Shown in pieces: positions 12,344-37,900 of a stretch of DNA of 49,493 bases. Location of the stretch: positions 1 to 49,493 of the forward strand of contig JBHJMP010000530.1 of the NCBI GenBank assembly GCA_043381765.1. Direction: 5' to 3'. The translations under genes and the position numbers were made by a program. Source of the DNA: Collodictyon triciliatum. Lineage: Eukaryota; CRuMs. Below the pieces are notes generated by a model. That model made no database searches and was not told the origin of the DNA. It saw only the letters and a program-made list of their open reading frames with translations. The first letter of the stretch is position 1; every line of letters begins with the position of its first letter.

Positions 12344-15300
12344 ATGGAAGCCCCAATCTTCGACGCGTCATCCATCCAGCTGGGCAGCGAACTCGGCAGA
12401 GGCGGCTTCGGCGCCGTCGTGAAGGCCACCCTGAACGTCCACACAACCGTGGCTGTGAAGATCATCCAGGACCTGTTGCAGCCCGTCGGGGACATCCAAA
12501 AGGAGGCCAACTTGATGATCCGCGTCACACATCCGCACGTCGCAAAGTGCTTCGGCATGTACCGCGATGGGAGGGTGGTGGGCATGGTCATGGAGTATGC
12601 TGACGCAGGCAGTCTGTCGCGCGCCATCCACGCCAAGCCCGGCGGCCTCTCCTACGCCGAGATATGCATGTACGGCAGCCAGGTCTCGTCCGGCATGGAG
12701 GCGCTCTACGCTGTCTACAACATTGCTCATCGTGACATCAAGCCGGCAAACATCATCATGGTGACGTCCTACGACCCGGAGGCTCGCTCGGCCCGCCTGA
12801 CTGCAAAAATCACCGACTTTGGCCTTTCCAAGATGAAAAAAACAACCGCCGATGTATCCCACATGAATCCCAGCAGCGGCTTTCGGGGGACTGTCACATA
12901 CGCGGCCCCCGAGTGCTTGGGTATCAATTGCGAGAAGGAGGAGCACCTCGGTGAAAAAAGCGATGTCTACTCCTTCAGTCTTGTCCTGCACGAAATGTGC
13001 TCTGGAGAGATCCCATACGCCGGCTTCAACGTCTCCAAATTCATCACCGAGATGACCAAAGGAAAACGTATGCCAATTCCTGCAAACATGACCAACGACA
13101 TGGCCGAGATTGTCACCAGGGCATGGAGGCAGGACCCGACCCAGCGCCCATCCTTCACCCAAATCACAAAGTCTCTCAATAGAATGTCCGATAATCTTTC
13201 CCGGGGGATTACTTCGACTCCGATTCCTGACATTGTCCGGCTCCTGGACCCACCTCAGGCAAGCAGTTTGGTTGGTTCCCTCAACAAAGGTGCTGTGCTT
13301 TCACCCAGAAACGAGCCACCCCGACCAATCGCCCAAGTAAATCCTTCTGCAGTTACATCTCCCAGAGCCTCGGTTAAGGTGGAGCCTCAAAAGGATTCTG
13401 CTAGTTCTGCTTCCAAGACAGGAGACAATCGCACCGGAAAAATTAACATCCCTGCAATATTCAACGCATGTTCAAGCGGCGGATTGCCTATCAAGACTGG
13501 CCCACTCCCAAAGTCTTCAAGTACATGGTCGCAAAACCCAAACGCCCCTTTAAATGTACAGAGTGAACAAACATATCCTAAAAGTACAGAGGTCGTACCT
13601 GAAAGCCGGACCGAATATAACCCGAGAAGTCCTCCACAAGTATTGTCTCCTAGAAACTCGATCATGGTAATCATCAACTTTCATATGACCGACTGCTTCA
13701 ACCATCGACAACGCATTATTTCAACCTATCGGGCCCAATTATTCATTGTTTCTCTCCATCCTTTTACTCCCCTCTCTGAATTTCTCTCTTTCATTTTCCT
13801 GCTATTCCACTTGTATCCTTCCCCTTACTCTCTTTGTCTTTGTTTTTCACTTTCCCTGTCGTAATAGGAAGATGTACCTCTCAATATTTTCCCTGTGGGA
13901 AGCCAGGTAAAGCTGGCAGAGAATTACAAACTGTATGGTGATGCAACAAGTGGACCTCTTCGTCCTGGTTTGCTAGGGACTGTGGTGGCCATGTCCTCCG
14001 GCCCAAATCCAAAGTACAAAGTCAAGGACCAAAACAACACCGAATGGTGGTATGAATTTGGAGCGCTTTCTCTCTTTACAGGAATGACAGAGCGCATTTC
14101 TTTTCCAAAAGTCCCCCCAGCACCAAGTGTCCAAAGCAACTTTGTATCTCCAAGAAATTCTGCTGCCATGGCAAAGCCACAAGGAAAAGTCACGTCTGAC
14201 CTGGCTCGAGCTGGGCTTAAAGTTTGTCGAGGACCTGATTGGAACTGGGCAGAGCAGGATGGTGGCAAAGGCGAGGTAGGTGTGTTGATGGAGCCAACAG
14301 TTAAAGGTTGGTGGTTTGTGGAGTGGGAATCAGGAAACTGCAACCACTACCGTGTTGGTGGAGAAGGGTGCTTTGACCTTGTGTTTGTAGACCCATGGAA
14401 GCAAGCATCCGAGTCTGATATCCCCATCGGGACTTATGTGATTCTATCGCAAGGCTTCAAGGATTGCCCCGATGCAGCAAACGGACCACTGCAGCCCGGA
14501 GATGTTGGTATTGTCAAGGAAAACGACAAATCAAGCAAGCCTTACAAGGTAGAAACAGCATCAGGCAAGGTCTACTGGTACAAATCTAGCGTCTTGCAGA
14601 AGTTTGATAGCTCCTCTGTAGCTGTGGGAGATAAAGTAACCAAGGTGCTTGCTCGGTCTGGATTGAAAGTGTGCCGAGGTCCAGACTGGAAATGGGGGAA
14701 TGCAGACGGCGGGAAGGACAGTGTGGGCGTGCTCATCGAATCACCATCACAAGGGTATTGGAAGGTCAAATGGCAGACCAACGAGATGGGAACCTACCGA
14801 GTAGGGGCAGAGGGTGCCTTCGACCTTAAATTTGCAAAAAACGAAAACTCTGTCACCAGTCGGCCGAAAGTGGGAGGGTATGTTAGACTATCGAATTGCT
14901 CTCAAAGTGAAAGTTCATCAGGCCCACTCTCTCTTCAAGATGTAGGACTAGTGATTCAATACAACAGCTCGAGTAAACCATATCAAATTCGAGGGCCATC
15001 TGGAAAACAAGGATGGTATGATACTTACTCAGTTCTAACTTGCGAAGCGCCGGCCAGTGGTGTTGGTTCTGTCATTACAGCGTTGAACGTGAAAGATGGT
15101 TTGCGTGTCTGTAGAGGGCCAAATTGGAACTCAGGCAACCAAGACGGAGGAAAAGGTAATCTTGGCACGATTGAAGCTGCCTCTGGTAGGGAGGGCTGGT
15201 GGAATGTGCGCTGGGACAACGGGTACGTAGGCAAGCATCGCGTGGGTGCCGAATCTTCTTTTGATTTGGAATATGCCGACCAAAGTTCCAAGGCTCCTCT

Positions 15301-16801
15301 TATTTCCAAGCTCAATGTTGGTGACTACGTGAAGCTGGTGCGCAATTTTAGAGATTTCGAAGACACAGTTGATGGAACCATGAAGCCTGACCAGCTGGGA
15401 TTAGTGGTGAGTGTAGAAGAATCGAGTAAGCCTTACAAAATCAAAGCTGAAAACGGGAAAACCTGGTGGTACACGGGAGCTGCCTTGATGAAATCAGGCT
15501 CAGAGTGCCCAAAGTCAGCTGGGAGCAAAGTGACTGCACTAAACGCAAAGGTGGGATTAAGGGTGCGTCGCGGACCGGGATGGACATCAGGCAACCAGGA
15601 TGGAGGGAAAGGTAAGTCAGGAAAGTTGAAGAATGAGGCTCGAGTGGGTGTTTGGACCGTTGTATGGGACACAGATGATTCAGGAAATTACTGTGTCGGT
15701 GAAAACGATGTATACGAACTTGAAATATCAGATGCGCCATTGCCAGCTCCACCAGCTCCAACAGCTCCAACAGCTCCACTAGTACCAAAAGCAACGACGA
15801 GTATAGTGGGTAGCAAAGTTGTACTTGCAAAGGGATACGAGAGCCACGGAGATGCCAAGGACGGCCCGTTGACACCCGGAGTGGAAGGGGTTGTGGTCGC
15901 GGATGACGGGTCAACCAAGCCGTACAAAGTGAAGGGCCCGAGCGGGAAGGAGTGGTGGTACCACAAAGAAGCGCTGACAACTCCAGGAAGTGCAAACGCC
16001 GTGCACCATCTGGCCGGGCAGCGCGTCACAGAGTCGAACGCAAAGGCGGGCCTGGCCGTGTGCCGCGGGCCGGACTGGAAGTGGGGCGACCAGGACGGCG
16101 GGAACGGGGCGGTCGGGACGCTGAGAGAGGGGTCGTCCAGCAGGGGCTGGTTCAAAGTGGAGTGGGCCAACGGCAACTCAAACAACTACCGGGTCGGCGC
16201 CGACGGCAGCCACGACCTGGTCTTTGCGGGAGGGGCGGTTTCAGGCAGCATCACGGTGGGCAGCAAGGTTGTGCTGGCGCGCAGGTTCATGAGGCACGGA
16301 GATGCCAAGGACGGCCCGCTGTCGCCGGGAATCCAGGGCACGGTTGTTGCGGACGACGGGTCGACCAAGCCGTACAAGGTGCGTGCGCCGAACGGGCGGG
16401 AGTGGTGGTATCACAAGGACGCAGTGACCACTCCAGGAAGTGCAAACGCCGTGCACCATCTGGCCGGGCAGCGTGTCACAGAGTCGAACGCAAAGGCGGG
16501 CCTGGCCGTGTGCCGCGGGCCGGACTGGAAGTGGGGCGACCAGGACGGCGGGAACGGGGCGGTCGGGATGCTGAAGCGGGCGGACACCAAAGGCTGGTTC
16601 AAGGTGGAGTGGGCCAACGGCAACTCAAACAACTACCGGGTCGGCGCCGACGGCTGCCACGACCTGGTCTTTTCCCTGAACCCGGAGGGCGCAGACTCGG
16701 ACGCCGACCAAGACTCCGACTCCGGCTCAGACTCCGGGGTCCCGGCCAACCTGCAGGGCCTGCTTCTGCTGCTCGCACTGCGCCGCGCCCTGGCCGACTA
16801 G
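12344..16801 (+). CDS. Protein kinase with six MIB/HERC2-like modules
   Basis: Two exons, 12344-13666 and 13868-16801, joined in frame by a 201-bp GT-AG intron, give about 1418 residues. The ATG has a strong context (GGCCATGG). Residues 1-290 are a complete eukaryotic Ser/Thr-type kinase: glycine loop GRGGFGAVV, VAVK Lys39, Glu54, HRDIKPAN (Asp131), DFG 158-160 and APE 188-190, so catalysis is expected. A Ser/Pro-rich linker follows. Exon 2 codes for an alternating array: a module with GDAxxGPLxPG...KPYKV...WWY, then a module with C/RRGPxWxxGxQDGG...VxW...NxYRVG, six pairs in all. The second module looks like the MIB/HERC2 domain, which in other proteins binds peptides or partners. The C terminus is an acidic Asp/Ser run and a short Leu-rich end. 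Probably a cytosolic scaffold kinase; the substrate is unknown. The alternating architecture is the odd point. Confidence 0.88.
15981..16660 (+). repeat. Recent in-frame duplication of one kinase module pair
   Basis: Bases 15981-16119 recur at 16431-16569, 450 bp apart, with only a base or so different. The next 65 bases (from 16145 and from 16592) are also nearly identical, after a 3-bp length change. The other module pairs of this gene share only protein-level similarity. This pair of units therefore arose by a recent duplication or was homogenised by gene conversion. Confidence 0.9.
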
Positions 16802-17160
16802 GAGCCCTGGCCGACACCCCGGAAGAGACGCCGGCAATAAAGCCGCAGGGCAAAAAGCCACCATGCGCACGCAGCCCGTGGCCACCCTCTGCAGGGCCGC
16901 GCGGCTGTGGTGGGCTGCGGTCTGTCCGCCTGTTTGCAAGGGGAAGCGGCCGGCAGATCAGACCGAGGCCAACAGCATGATGCGAATGAGAGGAAAGGAA
17001 AGAAAGGATAGGAATGAAGCGAGAAGCGAGAAGTGAAGTGAAGGAAAGGGAAGGAAAGGAACGGAAAACGAAACGAAAGGAAAGAAAGAATAGGAAAGGA
17101 AAGGGAAACAAGAGGCTAAGCAGGACACACACAGGCCCATATCCCCGGATCGGAAGGCAG
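16802..17160. other. Intergenic region with purine-rich tract
   Basis: 359 bp between the kinase stop and the palmitoyltransferase ATG. 16985-17110 is an imperfect GGAAAGGAAA-type purine tract. No coding region or clear TATA box is seen. Confidence 0.6.
16836..16841 (+). terminator. AATAAA polyadenylation signal of the kinase gene
   Basis: AATAAA lies 34 bp after the TAG stop of the kinase gene in GC-rich DNA. The spacing is similar to that after USP40. Confidence 0.55.
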
Positions 17161-19321
17161 ATGGGTCTGCAGCGCGTGGCTCTCGGGTGCGCTCGCGCCT
17201 CTGCGAAAGTCTTTGTGCGCTGCGTCGGTCCAGTCCTCGTGCTCTTTGCGCTCGGCCTGATGTCGTTCCTTGTGCAGCTCTACTACGCGCTGATCGTCCC
17301 GCTCGTCTTCCCCGACACCGTCGCGTTCCACGTACGTCTTTGCCGCGGCTGCGCAACCGTGCGACTCTGACTCGCTTTCCTCTCTCCCCCTTTTTTGCAG
17401 TCACTGCACCTGCCGCTGACGGCGTTCCTGGTCTTCAACATGGCCTTCAACTACCTGCGCGCCGTCTTTGTTGCTCCGGGGCTGCCACCCTTGGCTAAGG
17501 TATCTCGTTCTTTTGTCGTTCTTTTGTCGTTCTTTTCTCATACTGTTCTGCACCTCGCTCTCGGCCGTGTCTGTTGCTGACATCCATCCTTTCTCATGAT
17601 GTTCCTCCCAGGGCGACGGCGACAACGATTGTGACGGTGATGGTGATGCTATTGCTGGCTCGATGGAAGCAGGGACACTTCTGCCTCTGCGTGACTCTGC
17701 AGTCGCCTTAAAGTCCTGCAAGAAATGTCTGTTTCTCGAGGGTGCAGTTTCAGTCCCCCGCGCTTCTATCTGCTACTTTACATCTCATGATTAATTAAAA
17801 TATTTCATCCACTTTCTATGTATTCGAATCATATCATAATCCAGGAGGTTGTAAAAGGAATCCTCCATGCACATTTTTTTCTCCAAACAAAAAATTATAG
17901 CTGGTAATACAACAATACTAAAAGCTACACTTAATCGTTGTATCTCAAAGGCAAACGCCGGAAGCCTCCACGAGCACACCACTGCCATATATGCAACGTG
18001 TAATATAAAGCGAGAACATACATTTTAACATCAGTATTATTAACCAAAAACAAACGTTCCTATCATCGCGTTCTGTACATAATAACAATTTTTTTTCAAT
18101 CTATGCAATTTTCTGTCCTAATCATTAATGCGATGCATCAATTATTATCCCAACAAGCTAATATATACAATTCATTCTTAGGTGCGTCCTCCGCATGGAT
18201 CATCATTGTCGTATCCAGAAAACTTTCATTTTACACTCTCCTAAAGTCATTTCTCGTCGGTTCGTAATCCATAATCGTATATGAAGCGCGGAATATTTCT
18301 TTAACCCTTGATTTTGCGCTATTTTGCGTAATATTTTTTTTTAAAAAAAAAAAGCGTGGATAAATAATTGTGTGGGATTCTACAACCACAAATATTTTGT
18401 GCTTTTTCTATTCTACACAATCGTGTGCTGCCTTTGGCTAACGTTCACGTCAGCCATTCCGCTTTTCCTGTCGGTAAGTGGAACAAATCGATTATGAAAA
18501 AAAAAACACCCCTTCCTCCCTGAACCCTTGCCACTCGCTACCAACACACAAGTGGATTGACGCATGCATCTGAGCATCTCTTTGTGCCCTCCATATAGTT
18601 CATAGTTTATTATATGGCACACATTTACACCCATGCAAGAAACCCTTAGACACCTCACAAAAGAAAAAATCTTGATATGTATGCAATAGACAAAGACCTT
18701 GGGTGTTACAAAGAATCTAAGTCTGACTTTCGCGTTTGTATTCGGCATCGCTGTCTCTGTATCGGTCGGGGTTTTGGCTTCGTGGCAGTTCTACCTTGTA
18801 TTCACGTCGCAAACAACCATCGACTTTTACCAGTTCAATGAAGACCAACGCGATGCAAAACTTAGAGGAGAGGCATGGCTGAACCATTCTTCGATCCGAA
18901 CATCATAGCCGTATATCCCATCCCAACCACCAGACCTCTTTTACAACACAAGCCGGGAATATGGACGAAGAAAAAATTTATGCTGATGCTCGCTTAATAT
19001 CATAGATTTTAAGCAACCCGTACGACCTTGGGTATCGAGAAAACTTGAGAGTCTTTTTTGGGACTGGAAGGTAAAGCCACCCACGAAAATATACATAATG
19101 AGCTTGAAATCGTGAGCGATGAATTTAACTGCTGCGACTTTGACTCTAGAAATAACAATGTCTCTGCAAATCATATGTATATTCGGTATTTTCTCATCCT
19201 GATACGCCATATTTTGATGTGTAGAAATTTATGGACGTTGTTTTTTCCGTCGCTGAGCCCTCCACCTGGAGATGGAATGCGATTTCCCACCATCCACAAC
19301 AGTTTCTCAAAAGATGTCTGA
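17161..19321 (+). CDS. DHHC palmitoyltransferase, ZDHHC16-like
   Basis: Membrane S-acyltransferase that transfers palmitate to cysteines of target proteins, normally at the Golgi or ER. Exons: 17161-17331, 17401-17499, 17612-17726, 17951-17999, 18182-18210, 18355-18473, 18690-about 18900, 19014-19070 and 19225-19321; phases join except at the end of exon 7. Two N-terminal helices lead into CKKC, then KPPRAHHCHIC, then CVLRMDHHC, then PWINNCVGFYNHKYF: a complete zinc-binding cysteine-rich domain with the catalytic DHHC. Two more helices follow, then QTTIDFY (TTxE-like), NPYDLG and the PPPGDGM end. The NHKYF and the NPYxxG...TGR...PxGxGM tail look most like ZDHHC16. Exon 3 begins with an unusual Gly/Asp run. 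The core motif sits on a 29-nt exon. Exon 7 has no clear GT donor before an in-frame TAG at 18906, so that junction is uncertain. Confidence 0.88.
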
Positions 19322-19333
19322 GTCCAGTGGGTG

Positions 19334-19410
19334 TTTTTTTTGTTTTTTTTTTTTTGTTTTTGTTTTTTTTGTTTTTGTTTTTTTTGTTTTTGTTTTTGTT
19401 TTTTTTGTGT
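19334..19410. repeat. GTTTTTTT/GTTTTT array between convergent genes
   Basis: A T-rich array like that at the left edge starts 13 bp after the palmitoyltransferase stop and lies 50-120 bp beyond the stop of the convergent STAND gene. It occupies most of the 138 bp between the two 3' ends. Confidence 0.85.
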
Positions 19411-19459
19411 TTTTTTTTAAGGTGGAGAAGGACTAGGTTCTCAGAGTTTGCGACCCTCC

Positions 19460-34608
<15,149 letters not shown>

Positions 34609-34988
34609 GGACTTCTGCAGATGGGATGTATTTCGAGTGTGAGGTGGGGGCTGCGGGGGCTGCGATGCTGTGCGGCTTCTGCGCGTGTGTTGTGGCGCCC
34701 ACAAACTGCATCGTGTCCGAGTGTTTCGATTGACAAGCGCCCCGCCCGCACGGACTCCACCGCTTATGCTCCCCTGCATGCGTTTGCTTTCTTTGAATTT
34801 CTGGCCGTGGTGCGCATCGCCACAAAGCCGGCCGGGTCGCGAGTGCCGCTTGTTTGACAGGCAAACGCTTCGTTTTCAGGCGGCATTTTGCGACGCATGC
34901 AATGGTGGCTGGGCGGTCCGCTCCAGTCTCCCCCGCGTCACTCCCACAGCACGGCAGAAGAGTCCATTGCACTTTCCAATGTCCAGGG
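34609..34988. other. Intergenic region between RAB3GAP1 and STAND genes
   Basis: 380 bp between the 3' end of RAB3GAP1 and the ATG of the STAND gene, both on the minus strand. GC-rich. An upstream extension of the STAND frame to 34779 exists, but MGCGAS at 34608 is the better start because of its acylation motif. No clear TATA box is seen. Confidence 0.55.
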
Positions 34989-37900
34989 TCAGAGGGAGCC
35001 GCTTCCTCTTATTCCAAAACACAGTCGTAAATATGGGATGCCTGGATTCAACTCGCCAGCCTTGATAGCGGTATACATATTCCCTTCCCACTCCACTGGA
35101 ACAATATGAATTAAATGTCCTCAGACCCTAACTTGCCTGTTGTTCAGGAGCCCCTCTTTCATGACATGTGGCCGCAGTGTTCTTCTAAAGGGGAAAGAGG
35201 CACCTCAACATCATGAAATACATTGCATGGCAGTGTACAATTATCCTTACATGAAAATGCAGGGGAAGATTATAATCGCCACTTTCCAAGATTAAATTAG
35301 CGCAGTGACTCCAGTCGCTGTATTTCTTAAACGAGTTGAGGCGCATGACATTGTCGAGATGGTACTTATTCTATTAACGTGCTCCGCCATAAATCACTTA
35401 TTGAAGCACAGCAGAATCGTGCAGTCAAAAAGGCAAGAATCAAATCAAAAAGGTCACGAAAGGTTCGCTAGTTTGAGAGGGGAAAAGAGCTTTTAAAGAC
35501 GAATATATTATCATGTTTCATACAAAAAAAATTTTGAACGACAGCAAGGAGGGGTATGTTCCCCGAGATTAATTTTTGTACTGTATTNNNNNNNNNNNNN
35601 NNNNNNNNNNNNNNNNNNNNNNNNNNNNNNNNNNNNNNNNNNNNNNNNNNNNNNNNNNNNNNNNNNNNNNNNNNNNNNNNNNNNNNNNNNNNNNNNNNNN
35701 NNNNNNNNNNNNNNNNNNNNNNNNNNNNNNNNNNNNNNNNNNNNNNNNNNNNNNNNNNNNNNNNNNNNNNNNNNNNNNNNNNNNNNNNNNNNNNNNNNNN
35801 NNNNNNNNNNNNNNNNNNNNNNNNNNNNNNNNNNNNNNNNNNNNNNNNNNNNNNNNNNNNNNNNNNNNNNNNNNNNNNNNNNNNNNNNNNNNNNNNNNNN
35901 NNNNNNNNNNNNNNNNNNNNNNNNNNNNNNNNNNNNNNNNNNNNNNNNNNNNNNNNNNNNNNNNNNNNNNNNNNNNNNNNNNNNNNNNNNNNNNNNNNNN
36001 NNNNNNNNNNNNNNNNNNNNNNNNNNNNNNNNNNNNNNNNNNNNNNNNNNNNNNNNNNNNNNNNNNNNNNNNNNNNNNNNNNNNNNNNNNNNNNNNNNNN
36101 NNNNNNNNNNNNNNNNNNNNNNNNNNNNNNNNNNNNNNNNNNNNNNNNNNNNNNNNNNNNNNNNNNNNNNNNNNNNNNNNNNNNNNNNNNNNNNNNNNNN
36201 NNNNNNNNNNNNNNNNNNNNNNNNNNNNNNNNNNNNNNNNNNNNNNNNNNNNNNNNNNNNNNNNNNNNNNNNNNNNNNNNNNNNNNNNNNNNNNNNNNNN
36301 NNNNNNNNNNNNNNNNNNNNNNNNNNNNNNGTAACAAAGTTAGGGGAACCCCCTGAAAAAATCAAAATGAAATAGAGTAATAAAGGACATTTAAAGCACA
36401 AAAAGAAAACCTTCTTCATGAGAGATGTTACAAAGGAGATGCTGATTTCTGTGTTTTCCATCAGCTCAACTATATATATGAAGGTATCCAGCCTAAACAT
36501 ATGAAAATTTGATGCCTGGTCAGTTGGCTGGTTAAACTTGGCTAGAGAGTAAGATGCGTACGTCAGATTCGCGGGTGTCATGAGAATGGCCTCCACGCCA
36601 GATTTCAGCCTATGTAAGGAGTCCATGGATACAGGAATTTCAGCTGCATTAGAGCATTGTGATATATGGATGAAGTCGGCCAGCAAAACGAGAAGTAGCC
36701 TGTTAAGCAAGGATCGTGTGGACATTAGCAACAGTATATAAATGGTTTAAAATGGGAAGGTTGAATGGATTTGAATCAACTGCTCCATAAGCACGCTCGG
36801 TTGGATCGTTTCCATGAAATCCAAAACCTTCAAGGTATATGTCCGGTTATTTATTTGGGGTTTCAAATTTGCTCGTTTAAAAGCAATAAATTATCTGTGT
36901 GAAATACAAGTAGTAGTTGCTATGTATCTTTAATATCAGCAAAATACATCATGTGTTAAAATTGTTTAGCGGAAACCCCTACAAATTCGGCCTCCTTTGT
37001 GTAGTCATACAGCGCGTCTTGATTAGCCGCAGATATAGGCTTTGCCTCCTAGACCATGGCACAGTTTTTATAAATTAGAGGTCAAAAAGAAAAAGACGAT
37101 TGTTGACGTATGTACACTTGAAAAGAGTGATATGTATAAATAGAAAAAAGTGGACAAAGGGGATTACTAACCTTCCATAAATTTTGCCATAAATTACCAG
37201 GATGAGTCATCCTTTGGCTTAGCTTTCCATTTAATATCATGGAATTTTTCATTTGAGGAGACGACTCTGGGTGCTGGCCAAGATTCCTATTTGATTAATT
37301 GAATTGTCATTATTTTTGGTACGTAGTTGTAGTCGTTAAGAAGTTGTATGATTTTGATCATAATTTTATTATGAAGTATTTGCTAAAACTGTTATATGTT
37401 AGAATCCGATAAGATAGAGTGATATTATAAGTAAAATTAAATACTGAATCCTGAAAAAAAAAATAATTCTATATCCCTTCGTGGAAAAAATAGAGAAAAA
37501 AGAAGATATTATTTTCATACGGTTCAACTATCCAGTCGCGAGGCGAATGCCACCGTACAAAATCTTCTAAAAGTGCTCCTGGATTAGCAGCCTTGAAAGC
37601 CTGCATGTCTGGTTGGGGAAAAGTTTCAAATCATTTGACTATACAAAAAAATTCTAAACTCGGTTCCATCTCCGCTTCAAAATAACACTGCTGTGAATAA
37701 TTGACATGCCCACAAGTTTAAAAAAATCACTACCTGAAAAGAGAGAAGCGCTTTGAAGGCGCGCTCGATAATTTGTTGCCTCTTCGGTGGTTCCTAACAG
37801 GCAAAATATCTCCTGTTGTCGTTGGATCATATCCTCTGTTATTGGTGGGCATTCCTGGAATAGAAGAGAAATATTAATACATCACATATCGAAATACACA

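Noticed and set aside
15952-16980. 342-codon plus-strand frame in the kinase gene
   Set aside because: It is the shifted frame of GC-rich kinase exon 2; its Arg/Gly-rich content mirrors the duplicated modules and has no domain of its own.
35468-36731. Several frames of 250-400 codons near 36 kb
   Set aside because: Most of their length is Ns; only the parts outside the gap, which belong to RAB3GAP1, carry information.
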